Origin: Phoebastria nigripes
Lineage: Eukaryota; Chordata; Aves; Procellariiformes; Diomedeidae
Direction of reading: 5' to 3'
Assembly: GCA_035582835.1 (NCBI GenBank)
Contig: JAYKAV010000678.1
Span: 961,754-1,025,753, forward strand
Length of the DNA stretch: 64,000 bases
Below the pieces are notes generated by a model. The model had not been told where the DNA came from, searched no databases, and saw only the letters and a list, made by a program, of their open reading frames with translations. Below are positions 12,871 to 26,300 of the stretch, piece after piece. A program made the position numbers and the translations under genes. Every line of letters starts with the position of its first letter. Position 1 is the first letter of the stretch.

Positions 12871-14330
12871 CAGTGTCAAGAAAGAGGGTTCAGGAGCCCA
12901 AACTGAACGTAACCAGCTTAGCAGAGCTAGGCTGCCCTTGGGATTTTAGCTTCTTCATACAACGTAGGATTTACATGCTCTGTAACCTTTCAGATTCATG
13001 CCCAAGAAACAACACAGCTTTCCAGCTTCAGTCAGAGCTCAACCACTGCTGTAATCTCTCACAGCTGTGGTGAGGAGAATGGAGTACCTACCGTAAACTG
13101 GAGAGCCAGCCTATATATTTGGCTAAAATCCTTAGCAAAGCTTCTCCACTGCCTGCAAGTTGTTTTGTTTCAGCACAATGTAAGTGAAAATTCATTAGAA
13201 ATTATGGAAAAATCTGGCCTTTATCACTTTAAATCTTACAGAAAATGTTGCAAAGTCTTATTCTGTATGTTCCCCTGTATGTTCCACAGCTTTCATGAAC
13301 CAAAAACAGCTTTACAATGGCATGTTCTTTAACAGTTAATTCCGGCCATGTTTTTTTAATCAAGCGTCAAGCAGAAGACCACACAGGGAGCTGAATAATG
13401 CAATTTAAAGGGCAAGCCCTTAGTGATCAGGGCCCCCTAAAAGCCAGCGAGACCTCAGAAATGAAAGCTGGCTGGAAAAAGGTCTTGACAGCCCTTAATA
13501 GACCTCAGCTCAGGCCTAATTCTCCATCTGTTTGCAGATGTAAAATTTGAAATTAGGTGAGCTCATCTTGCTGCTGTGCTGTGATCTTTTTGCACCAGCA
13601 ACCCAAGTGTGGCACCAAGTGTATCTCAGCATCGAGGACAGGCCTGGGACAGCAGCAGGATTAGAAACCCACAATCAGGGTAGAGGGGGTCCACGGTGGT
13701 CACAATGACCTCTGGTGTGGCCCCATCTGTTATCTGAATGTTGACTGTGATGCAAATACTGGGTATTTTCATGTATGTCCTAGTGATATCCCAGGTATTT
13801 GAATCTCAACTTCGACAAGATATGTTACTGTCTGAGAGAATTAATTGAGGTTAATACTCTCATAAGCCTTCACCTGTGACTGCCTTTCACCAGCTATGCT
13901 GTTGGTTTGAATATATGTCAAAGTAACATTCTTATTTTAGGTGTCTTTCAGAAGCTCTGATATGTTTTGTTTGGCTTATTGTGCCTTTTTTTTTTTTTTT
14001 AAGGGATAATCCTCATCCTTCAGTTTATCTATTAGCTGTGCATTCTCTGCAAATTCAGAGTAGCAATCAACTGATTGCCAATTTTCCTTGTGAAGATTTA
14101 GTATGCCTCCTGTTCTTAGCTGTGGCTTTCCTGGGATTTCATGATCCTGTTTTCTCTCTCACTGGGATATCTGATCTGGCTACGTTGTTGGAATTTAAAG
14201 CACGAAAGCACAATTGCAAGCAACTTATTGCTAGTCTGGTTGTAATTTCTCTTGTACTTTGTAGTTGTTATTCATGGCTCAGTTGGCTGCTCTTCACCCA
14301 TTAGTAATAGAGATGCATCTTTCAGGTAAT
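12871..14330. other. Non-coding stretch, no gene recognised
   Basis: Apart from a run of 15 T at 13986-14000, I see no repeat family, RNA gene or coding exon. The short frames are in line with chance. Confidence 0.55.
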
Positions 14331-14398
14331 GAAACTATTTGCAAGGCACCTGGCCAGTCATTTATAAGCTGGAAGGCTGGCAAACAACATTTTTAGCT
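14331..14398 (+). repeat. 68-bp repeat, copy B
   Basis: This is the counterpart of 12443-12510, in the same orientation and of the same length. Differences concentrate in the last 25 bases. Family unknown. Confidence 0.7.
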
Positions 14399-17099
14399 GC
14401 CTGAGGGATTTGATTATTGAATTCTCTCCTCCAAAGACCAGAAAAAGTCACTTTTCAGAAAATCTGTAGAGGAATCAGGAATCCTTTATAGGTTTAGAAT
14501 GAATGTTACTAAATAGTTTTATATTCCTATGAATGTCAGTAATTTCTCCATCGGGAAGAGGTGTTGTAACAACTGTTTTTAATTTCTCTGGAATGGCTTT
14601 GTTCAACACACACTCTGTAAAAAACCTCAGTTTTCCACTGCTGAGGTGCATTCTTTGGTGTTCACCTTTGTGGGGCTTCTCTCTATCGGTTCCTGTGTCC
14701 TTTCTTAGGATTATTTAGACCATTTGAAATAATTATTTTATAATTAGTAATTCTTCAAAATATATACAGTTACTCATGGAAACACCTGAGGAACAGAGTC
14801 AATGTTACATTTATAACAAGAGGTATATTAGGGGTCACTACTTGTACAGATCTTTTTCTGGGAGAAATTGCAAAACTTGTGTTGGTGCATTATGGTATTT
14901 GTTTGATTGACCTTGCTGCACTTTCAATTCTGGCAAGTTATTGCAAGAAACAACTTCACAATTGCAGTTTCACAAATTAACACTTGATATATGAGGTGTT
15001 TGTTGGAGCTCTTAACCTGCACACCTTGGTGAGATAAAATGTTTCAGTATTGTTCACCTTCCTGATTTTGGCCAGTATATTTTACTCTAAATTTGCCATG
15101 GAGAAAAAACAGGCACCCAGTTACCACAGTTAAAATGCAGGATAAAAACTTTGTAAAGTTTGACTGCTTATAGATTTCTGACCTCCTGCCATTGTGTTGC
15201 CTTAATGCTTCCTGGGATCTGATATGAAAAACAAAATTTACAGCCTACAAGCCCTGTCTTTAGCCAGAGTTTGTCCTGTTCACCCATCAGTCTTTGGTTT
15301 CTTCTTGTCAGAATTGCATTTTCTATTAAGCAGTCACAGATCAGTCATCCAGGAAGACTGGCAACATCATCTTGCAGCTTTCACTCCCTCTGCTCCCACT
15401 GTCTGGAGGTCTTGCTTGTTAGCTGACACCTTTTGGTTTGCAGAGTGGAGGAGGAGGTCTCGTCAGTATTGTTCTTTCATTACAGCGTGTAGATGTTGTT
15501 CTCTCACACATTTTTCCCAACTCCAGTGTCAGCTGGGAATTGCTGCCCTCTCCGTGGGAGTTCTCGCTTTGTTCATTGCATGCCTCTAGCAATCTCTGCA
15601 ACTGCACTGTAATCTTGTTTGGATTTGTTCCTCAGCTCATGAAGTCTATGCTGTATAGTGCAGCTTAGCCTTCCAACAGAGATACTTTTGCAGAAATTGT
15701 TATTTCACCTATCAAAATTCATAGTATCTATAAGCCAAGTAAAACACATCAATTTCAAGGTCTGTCACAAGTAGGTGCCCTTTTTATGGCAGATACTTTC
15801 ACTGTGCACTAATGACTTAAGAAGATAACATGACAACTGGAGTTTTCACACAGAAATTTTCAGGAGAACAAGATTTCCAGTGGTAATTTCTTGGTTGTCT
15901 CTGAGCAAGCCCAAGATTGGACTTTGGGAGGTATTTCTGCACTACCAGTTATTCACAGCCTGGCCTGTGACACCCATCTGGAAAAGTTCAGAAATATTTA
16001 AGGCAATAACATTTCTTCTTATTACAAAAATTGGGATTGTTTGAATCTATTAAAGGGAAAATATCACCCTTAACTAGTACTGAGCTCTATTTACAGCAAA
16101 GTCTGGATCTGCCCACAGAACACAGAACAAGAGCGGGGTGGGGTTGACATTCCAAGAATCTTCTCTTGCGGTTGCTTCCTGCATCCTTCATGTTTTTGAG
16201 AAGCGTTGGTCCAATGTCCATGGCTCTGGCAGATATACATGCCCTTAGAGAGGTCACATGATGGGCAGAGAAAAGACATGGTACTCTGGTTGGTATGCAA
16301 AAGCATAACTTTCTGTAGTTATTTTTTAGCTGTGGTTTTTGTCTATCAGTTTGTTTTCGCTTAAGATTCTTTTTAATGGATATCTTTTGAAACTAAATGG
16401 GACCTGGAGAATGAAGGCAAGCAGATTAACAAGAAATGGAGAAAGAAACTGTTGTTTCTTTCTAAAAGCAAGTTGAAAATGGGGGTGATCAGATGAACAG
16501 TGCCAAGAGCAGCTATATTTTCTGTTTTAAGTAACCCAGCTGCAATTTATTTGAGTTGTTGGGTTTTTGTTTTTTTTTTTTTTAATCTTTTAATTTCAGA
16601 GAGTAGGGAAGGTTCCTAAGTTCTATGGCAGAAATTTACTGCAACTGGACAATGATATGTTCATGTGACTTTGCTTTTTTTTTTTTTTTACTGTCTCCAG
16701 ATGTAAAATGTCCACATAAAAATGGAAAGATTTATTCAGAAAAGGCACTGGCTAAAGCTGCTCTTCATACAGTAGAGTAAACACTGCCACTAATAAGAAA
16801 AGGAATTAAAACCCTGTTATTAATGGCTTTATGGGGAGCTACTTTTTCTTCTCATTTTCATCGTAAAACCATATATTTCAAAAGACTGCAAAAATATAAT
16901 GGATCTGCATTGGATCTGTGCAGGGTCTCCATCCCAGGCTCTGCCTCCCACAGTGCCAAAAGTGGATGCTGAGGAAAGAGGGTAGAAACAGAGACATGAC
17001 TACACGACATTTCAGCCTTTTTGTTCCCCTTCCTGCCCTCCGTGCTGTCCAAGCCTTTGGTCTTTCCAATTCACATCTTGCTGAGCCACAGAAGTGGTT
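14399..17099. other. Non-coding stretch, no gene recognised
   Basis: T-rich runs occur around 16570-16583 and 16674-16690. Open frames, the longest 121 codons at 15224-15589, show no domain and no exon-like boundaries. Confidence 0.55.
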
Positions 17100-17345
17100 T
17101 CTGTGTACTTTGTAGCTCAGTGGATTTCTTCTCCATTAACCTGCACGGACTCCCCTTCAATGTATATAAAACATTATGGTCCATATAGCCCTGCGGCAAG
17201 GAGTTCCACAGCGTAACTACCTGGGCTTGCTGCAACCCCCACCACCTGCCAGCTTTGCCTGCTGATCCTTGGTTCTTCTTCAACCTAAGCTGGACTGAAG
17301 TTTTGTTAGGGTGGTGAACATCGTCCACTGTGTCTTAGCCATTTC
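17100..17345 (-). repeat. Ancient CR1/L3-type LINE 3' fragment
   Basis: Read on the minus strand, the segment contains 'gctgtggaactccttgcc' near the middle, then 'ggggagtccgtgcaggttaa', then 'tggagaagaaatccactgag'. This order matches the 3' part of old CR1/L3 LINEs, which carry a TGTGGAACTC..TTGCC motif, then an AAAAGGGGATTAGACAAATT-like motif, then TGGAGGA..ATCCATCAATGGCTA. Divergence is high, pointing to an old insertion. The ends are approximate. Confidence 0.6.
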
Positions 17346-20300
17346 TGGTTACGAGTTTAGGTCAAGTGCATTGTTTTAGCAATGCTTCTTGCTTTGAGAA
17401 GCTCTAGTTGGTCTGTTTCTTTGAGCAAAAAACACTAAAGAGGGCAATTGTCAGTATGCTCAAACACTGGTTATGGAGTTATATCACAGTGGTGTGTTTT
17501 CTTAGGGCTGACACTTGCATTTGAACTAAAACTTCCTTACTGCCTATTCTGCTTCTGTCTTTAACAGCAGATAGGAGGTGGAGACTGGTTCTTACCTGAG
17601 TCCGTTTGCAGGCTGTACATGGACAATTGACAACTGCAAATTCAAGCTTATATCTAGCAGCTCCCAAAGGCAATGTGGCCATGTACTGCTCCTAAACAGA
17701 CAATCATTTTACACCCTGGAGTCCTTTTTTCCCAGATTCAACAGGTTGGAGAGGTATGGAAACCCACCAAAGGGTATTTTTGCAGGGTTTTTGGTTTTTT
17801 TCTTCTTTTTTTCAGTTGTATGACTCTGGAAGAATTTCTCCATGGATGGGAGCATATGGAACACAACAATAACATTTTTTTTCCATTAGCTGTAATTTTC
17901 AGTTTCCAGATCCGGTAAGAACTTTTGGGGTTGTTTTAGCTCTTGCCAGGTAAGATATTGCCTTTCCCTCCCTTTGCCCTTCACCAAATGAAGCTGCCTG
18001 AGGTTTAATATTCCCTTCTCTGATATGCTTTTTCGAGAACTTTTTTAACTGTGAAAGCCATATGTTCCATGTCACACAGAAGACCATTAGCCAAGCCAAG
18101 CTGACTGCCAAGTGCCCTGGAGCCTGTGAGGTGCTGTGTCTCTGGAGATGTTTTCCTTTTTCATCTTTTCAGTATCTCCCCGCCTGTTGCAGGGATCTGG
18201 CTGTGACTTACTGGTTTAATGAAGAGGACGTAACACAGCTGGAATTTCATCTTCAGCTGCTCTAGGAATAAATCACATCCTAGGCCCCCTTATCAGCACA
18301 ATGCCATGAATGCTGTTACTGACACAGAACAAATTGCTTTACCACTGCACCAGACAAGCTGTGGGCAGCGATGTGAACCTGATATACCCTTGCACAGTCC
18401 ATGCTTGAAATCTCTCGAGTATGTATATAGATTCATCTGAATGGGAAAGAAAAGACAGCCCTTTAAGACAATTTACTACTACTAGGTTGGGTTCGCTCTG
18501 TGGTGTTCTTAATATTTTGTTTACTCTAAGTTTGGGAAAAAGAGGAATGAAATGCATCAGTTCACAGGACTTACTTAATGACCTTCAGAATCACTAAATG
18601 TAGAATGTAGTAGGGTGCTTACTCAGGATTTTTTGTTATTAATGAGAAGCCTGTGTTAAATTTTTTTAACTGTAATGAATTTTGGTATTAGAATGGATAG
18701 TATTTGTTATTGTCCATTTTAGAAGAAGGTAGTTCTGGGTCAGAATGAACTGGACTACTAAAACTCTCTGGCAACATCCCAACTATTTTGTTTCAAGAAA
18801 AATTGCATTTCTGTACAAGCAGAAACTTCCTCTAACCATTTGACAAAACTAGATGCAGTACTACGTAAAATCCTTGGACTGGAGACTCACTGAAGACAAT
18901 GAGACCCCACATGAGCAAATCAGCTTAGCAGCTTTTGATGGCAGGACATGGCTTTTGTGCTTGCTCCTGAATGGCAGTCTCCTCAGGGCAGGAACATATC
19001 AGCTACTTAAAAACACATCTCTGGTATTGATATTTGCTGATTTTACAAATTTTGAAGTGTTTTCAATACATTTCCCAGTGATGAGCGAGACGCTTCTGTT
19101 GCATTTCCTTTCTCCCCCTTTTAAGATTTAGTGGACTAAAGATGTGATGCATGGAGGTAAAAAGCAAAACTTTGCGTGCGAACGGATTTCTCCATTGGCA
19201 TGGAAAGCAGCTGTCACCTCTGGAACTGATATGAAGCTCCCAAGGAGAGAAGAGCAGACAATTCATTCCCTGTTCTGCCACCATTCTGAAGCTGTGCCCT
19301 GTAAGTCAGAGACTGCTGGGGGGAGCACCCCACGAACTTTGCGCTTCTCCAGGAGCTTTGCATTTCTCAAACCCCAGACTCAGATCCAAGTCCATGACTT
19401 GGACCTGTCACTGCTAGGAACCTCTGCTATTTCCATGGAAGCAAAGGCTTAAGACTAAAAAAATATTCCTTATGTCTGCATGCTAAAAATGCTAACGTTT
19501 CAGAAGTGAGACAGCAGCGGATTTAGTAGAAAACCCACTAGCCATTATACCAGTCTCCTGTTTAACTACAAGATAGGTTTGAGAGGAGACACAATCATCC
19601 ACGTAGGCTGATGGAGTCTAGGGATCCTCTTGCTGAGAATGTCTAAGCACTGATATGATCACACCATGTATTGAATAGCACGTGTATTGACATTCAGTAC
19701 CTATTGAATAGCAGCTTCTGACAACTCTAAGGTTGCAGCTTTGTCTCTCCATTACCTGTGGCTTACATTTAATAAATAACAGTTTACACAGATACGTGTT
19801 CTATATTAACATACATGTGTCCCTAGTTGTATTCTGTAAGTCTGCCAAATATTTACTTGTAGTTATTTTAATCACTGTTGGCTTGTCCTTCCTTTCAGTA
19901 TTTCATTAACGTAGGATTAAAGATCAAGCTAATACTGCCTGCTTAATGGCTAGCCAAGAGCACGGAATGTGGCTTAGTTTAGTACCTGTTGGGCCTTATT
20001 TTAACTTTATTCTGTGCACAAAGCTCAGAATAAATATTGTTAAGCCTTACAGAACATGGCATTTTTTGAGGCACTTAAATGCTTGTCCGGGGAATAACTT
20101 CAATTAATAAATGCAATGTACTGGAAATGATTAATGGGGCCTTTACGTGGTATGTTTTCTGGCTATCTTGGGGGCTTAAGCATCTGTCAGAAGAAACACA
20201 GAAATTTCTTTTTTTTTCTCTCTTAAGCCTCTGTATCTGAGAGTTACACCAGAGGTCCTAACACTGTTTCTTTGTCACCGTTACCAAACACATGTCTTTG

Positions 20301-23300
20301 CATCTACCTCTAGAGAAAATGGTGAATGAGCAGCATGGTAAAAATGACCAGGGAGGGAAGTCATACGCTGGATGCTTTGGGAACCTGCATGTTCAGTCAC
20401 CCTGAGAAGACTGCTAGTTTTCACTAAAACAATTAAAGTGTATTAAGATATGATCTAAGGAAGATGTGCCTGATATTTCATGGTTATCTGTGATTTCAGA
20501 ATAGTCTGGGACACACTATAATTATACTCTACCAGCTGTCTGTGGTGAAAGGAGCTCTCAGTGCAGTTTGTGTAAATCTAGCTGTCTCTGGCTATGCTGA
20601 TCACAGAGTAGTTTTATTAGCTCAGGCTAGATAATGTGACTTTTCACGGTTTGATCTTCTGGCAAGGTAAGTCATGTAACACGTTTAGACTTCATTTCTG
20701 AGAAGACATCTCACAAGAGGTGAAGATTGCAACCAGTACAATATGTGGATACCACAGTCCTGGAGAGGATTAGCTATGGCCATCACACCAACTGGGAGTG
20801 ATTCGGAAAACTTTTTTTGTACAAGAAGAAACTAATGTTACAGTCACAGGAAACTGATTCAGAAAAATGCAAGGATTAATAGCATTGCTGTGAGTGAAAT
20901 GTATGTGCTTTTCTGCCTATATTTACGTTTGTCCTCCCTCTTATTTTGCTCTACCTTCCAGGGCTACTGTAGAAATAATTAATTGAATCTGGTGACTCCT
21001 CCAACTCTGGAAAAAAATAAAATCTACTTGTGATTTTGAAAAAAGAGACAAAACCATGAAGGTACTTTGTTGAATGTTTTTTAAAGGCAGAATATGGTTG
21101 GGATGACTAGTCCATGTGAAACTTAAACTGGATATCCTATTAACAAGTACTTTTTCTTCAAGAGGATACTGTGCATCTGTGTTGAATTAACATAACTGTC
21201 CTTCCTATTCTGTGGGAGAAGAGATCCATCCACTGCTCAGGAATACAAAGGAGGACTATAAATATGTTTACTTTATCATGCCATGTTATCAACATGTCAC
21301 TTCATCAACCTAAATTCTTCTTGCTCCAAAATAAACATCTTCCAGTCAAGTGAGTTTTTGTGTGTTCATGAGCTGAAAGGAGTTTATGCAGTGAAATCTG
21401 AGTAGTAAACATTTAGTTGTTTTGCATAGGAAACAAAAGCTTTGATACTATCATTATTACATTATTTTGTGGTGGACTGAGATATAACCCATAAAAGAGC
21501 TTTCAAATCAGCTTTTTAATCTATTTTTCAGCTTTCCTGGCTTTTAAAAAGAGCTGACCTCTTCTTCTCAACCCACCTTTCTGTTTTTAAGAAGAGTCTC
21601 TTTGGTTGCTTTCTTTCCTAAGAAGCATCAGGAGTAGTTGCTCTGCTCTGTGCTTGTTTTGGTGAAGGATTTCCTGGCCTGGGAGAAGGCTCACATGTGT
21701 GTTGTCAGCATCTATTCTTTGATTGACAGGAAGATATTTCCAAGTGTTAACCAAACCATTATTACAAATCAGGATAAAAAGCTGTTAACAAAAGCTTAAA
21801 AAAAGCTGAAAAGTTCCCAAAAGTCTGTTTTTAACATTCTTTTCCCCTGGGTTTTCAGTTTCTTGACTCTAGTGAGAAAATAATTTTACCAGTTCCCCAT
21901 ATATCTTAAAGAAATTTGTAGCAGCCAAGACTTGATGTTCTGACCAAAGAGGAAGAGTTTCTGCTGCAGTAGACCTCTTTCATCCCCAGTTTCTCTCTCT
22001 TTTGTACACTTGCATCTTTGCAGAATTCTTTGAAGGAAATAAAAAAATTTGAACTTTCTATTCTGTTTCTTTTTTTCACTTCCCCCTAAAGGAAATGGGA
22101 GTGGACGAAAGAGAACAAAGAAGCAGGGAAAGTAAGACTGCAAGCTAACAAACAAAATACTACTTTGGCATTCCTACGAAAAATATTCTGGGCTAGCCCC
22201 TGATCCCTGAGCTCCCTCTGCTCATGGCAAAAATTATGGGAAAAACCTTTCTCATGGAGAAGGGGTAAATTTCTTCCAAAGTAAACAAATGCTTCAGCAG
22301 TGTAACCAGCAAAGGGTTATGAAGCAGTGTTAGCAAAAGAAATGTGTTTCTTTGCACTAAGTAGTGTTAAGTTTAATTTCCTAAACAGTTAATCTCTTTT
22401 GCTGTTAAACTGTAAATGATGCAATGGGTGTCAACTCTGTTGACACTTGCAGTTATTAGGAGTTCAGTTTTTTAGGGAACTTTCCTGTCCTGCTCCTCCC
22501 ACCCCCCCATCTTTCAGAAATACACTTTTCAGTATGCTAGTATCTTGTTTTAACAAGGCTGAGAATGGCATGCTAATTAGTCATATGGATGGTAACACAG
22601 GCCTGCTAATCTGATGATTATATTTGCTACAGGGAGTGAAGAGAGATTGTTCTCATTATAGAATCAAAATATATTGTGCAAAGCCAGCATGAATAGTTAC
22701 TCTGGTAGTTACATTGTTTATGGAGGGTGATATACATGCTCCGTATCCTGTTGTTTCCAGTATTTGGCAGTGCTCTCAGCAAGAGATGGTTTGGTTAATC
22801 CAGCAGGATGCAAACTTGGGGTCCCTTGAACTGTGGATATTCAAGAAGTTATGCTCTCAGTTTCAGAGAGGAATGCTGAAATAGAGGTGGTCCCTTTAAA
22901 TACATTTAAAGACATTTCTTATATGCAATTTACTTCTGTTTACATGAGATGTTATCTAGAGGATGCTAAGAATTTAAACATCACTGTGCTTACCAGAAAA
23001 GCTGATTGTAACCATCTGTTGTAAAACAGACTCAGAAAGGGATGACCTTTCTGGTTTCTAGTTCTTGCCTGCCCGAGCTCAGCCTAGCAAAATCAGAGAG
23101 CAGTGGAAACACTGTTGTGTTGCTGGGTCCTGGCTGAATGTTAGATAGCATAGGGGGAATACCTCAACACACAGTGCAAAATGAAATTAGGCATTTCTAT
23201 TTGACAATGCTGTGCAGTTGCACCTAATTTTTTAATGCAATTAACAATCCATTTGGCAGGGTTTGTGGCCCTGGCAGGATTTCTGCTTTGCTTGCAAAAC

Positions 23301-26300
23301 AAAGTACTGCTAATAATATTTCTATTGAATTGTCGATAAATGACAACGCTTGGATCCCCTGATAAACTCTGAATGGGCTCGCTTTATTTCAGCGAGGCTC
23401 CATGCGAGTGCAAAGATCCACCTAGACAATGTTAATTCATTGCAGGACTACAGGTTGGACACTTGGCCCACAGGACAGGCAGCTGTTTGGCTGGTGTTTA
23501 AAATGAAGGTAACTGAAGTTTTCTAAACAGAAATATTTTAGTTTTGATGCACATTGCCAGTAAATGGTTTGAAATGTACAGACTGTTAAAATACTGACTC
23601 TGATCTTGTTGTCAAGTGTCTGTTGGTGTGACATTGTCACTTGAAACCAGTAACACCTGGCGGCAGCAGTTTGGAAATGCCCGATGCTCAGCACCTCTGC
23701 AAATCAGAGTATCTCATGATGACATCCAAATGCAGGGCTGCAAATTGCCATACATGGGAGTTTCATGGCCCTGTCTGGTACTGACAAGAGTCACTGTGTG
23801 AGACTCCTGCAAAGAGGAAGGTGCTAAAAATTCTCAGGAGACGGGTTCAGAATTGATAGAAATGAGACTCCAGAGGATTACATCTATGACTCGTATGAAG
23901 ATTGGGAATGAGAAAACGTGGGCTGAACACAGTAATACAGAAGACACAGGACATCAGTTTAAGAATTTTTTTTACTATAACTTCAGTGAGACCTTCCCCC
24001 TCTCCTTTTTGCTTGAAACACAGTAACTTTCTGTTATCGGTGCAACCTGTTTGGGCTACTCAGAATAAAAACTCTAGAAACAGAAGTCTAAAATGTGTTT
24101 TGGCTGAGGCTGTTGGTTTATACATAGATTTTTAAAAAAACAGTAGTTAAGCTAAAGGGTCTGTCATCTATTTGATATGATTGTCTCCTCTGTATGCAAT
24201 CAAAATCTATGAATCCTAAAGGGTAAAGCCTGGTCCTAAAGGGTAAAACCACTAATGTCATTATCACAGCTCTCACTGGCTTTAGTGGAGATGGTCTTCC
24301 ACCCCAAACCTGACCAGAACTCTGCGGTTTTGTGGCTTGCCTGCATCACTGTTTATAACATTCCTGTTAAGTGTCTCAGCTGTCCTGCATGTAACCCAGG
24401 TCAGCTTTGGAAATAAAGGCACGGTATTAGAGGCAAAAAAAAGAAGCGTTTTCACTTAGACAATTTCTTTTGTCTGGTATCTTGTTGGTCTACCCTGCAT
24501 AGTGCTGGAGAAAAAAGGGAAAGGCAGGTGGGGGAAGTGAGGGGGATTTTCTGGCCAACTCTAGCTTATATTGAATACTAAAGTCAACATTTAGTTTACA
24601 TTGAACACTAAAGTCTGGTTAAGAACTTGCCCTTAAACTTTAGATGACGCTTATAAATGTAATTGGCTGTACTTCCCTGAAGGCTAGAAAAGTTCGAGTA
24701 AGCAGTTCTCTGCTTCTGCAAGCCCCATTTTGAGGAAGAAAACTATGTTGGGGAGATATAGTAGAAAGAGATCAAGGGTGTAAAGGATGCATTTTTGTTA
24801 AAAATACTGAAACCCTCCAAAATTTGCTAATGTACAGTGATTACCAGGTTATTATTGTTTCCCTCATGTGTACCAATGACCCTCCTCTCCCTCCAATAGT
24901 TTTTTTTGTTTGTTCTAAATGCCACACAGTTTTACATTATTTTTTCAGACCAGATGCATAAGCAAGCTAACAGCATATGTAAGTCATTGCCGCCTTCAGC
25001 CACAAGCAAAATGCCATATGCTTGCTGGAACACCTGAGCTAAGTGTTTGAAGGATGATGTTTAGCTGACACCTTAATTCTCTGTAAAAGTGCTATAGCAG
25101 AGTTATGAATGAAGGGAGCAGGCTTGGTAAAGGGAAAGAAACATGCACTGTCATCTGTTTCTGTGTCCTCCACCCCTGCCCCAGTCAGACATAGCAGTTC
25201 ACAGGAGACCGGTTTCTTCTCATACTGGGAAGCCAGACCAGCCCAGGTTGTGCCTAAGGAAGGAGTGCTGTTTGCAGATGTTCACAGAGGCCAGGTCTGC
25301 TAAGGCTGGGATTCCTGCTGGCAGCCTGCTCCTCAGCCTTAAGCTCCCCGAGGTCCCATGCAGCTCCCGCCATGTTCGTATTTACCACCGGGCTTCAGCT
25401 CCTTATGCACCCAAGCTGGTGCACCCAAGTCAAGGTCCAGAGTCTCCCACTGTGGTGTTGTATGGCCACATGGTCTGGGGCCAACGCAGTACACGTGGGG
25501 AGAGTAGGTCTGTCCGATGCTGGTTTACATGAGCTGAGTGCTGCCCTAGCAGCCCTGATCTCACCTTTCCCAGGATATACGCAGTGCACAAAGTGTCTTC
25601 CAACAGTGGCACCCAACAGTGCTACTTCCTTCTGAAGTCGATGTTGGGGGGACGTACGCTATGATGCATGCATTTGGTCTAAACAGTCAGTAAGAGAAGG
25701 ATGCTTGAGCAACGTTTGGATGGCTTTTCCTATAAACCTGGTTCCCATTTAAATGGCTCCAACTGCGGAATCTCCTCACCTATGAACATATCTCCCCCCT
25801 CCCCAGTACAGTAGCCACACTCAAATCTCTCATGTTGCATGCATGGAAATACAGAGGAGAGTTTTTTTAAAAAAAAAGAAGAAAAAAAGGGCAAACTTCT
25901 CTTGGGTTATGCTTTCAATCTCATTTACATAAATTACATTTTTAGAAACCATTCTTTCTACCTTTTCTTAGGATGAAAGAGCAATTAGCAGAATACAAGA
26001 GCCTCAAAGTAGTGAAATTCAGTATGTTATAAAGACCATGAGCCAACATCATATCCATCACCACAGGTAAGAGGCCTTTGATACTGCCTGTGTAATTCCC
26101 TTCCATGTAATTGCATACATGACCTGAGTCTGTGATTTAAAAGGATCAAACTACAGTTTTTGGCTAGGGTCTTAATAGGGTTTTTGTTGTTGCCTGCATT
26201 GGTTGGTTCTAATAAAACTACTGGCTGCAAGACTGAATAGTTCAGTAAATTCTATTGGTGAGGCTTTTGGCTTGTCTTGGTTCAAACTTTGAACATTAGT

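Noticed and set aside
20640..20680. Strong donor-like GCAAG/GTAAGT as evidence of an upstream exon
   Set aside because: It has no convincing acceptor or promoter nearby. Similar donors occur at about 4650, 17950 and 58340, so the signal alone is not informative.
24520..24546. G-quadruplex candidate in a G-rich run
   Set aside because: Only three runs of three or more G are present at usable spacing; a fourth is missing.
25143..25532. 129-codon plus-strand open frame
   Set aside because: It lies in a mildly G+C-rich patch with overlapping frames on both strands and matches nothing I recognise.
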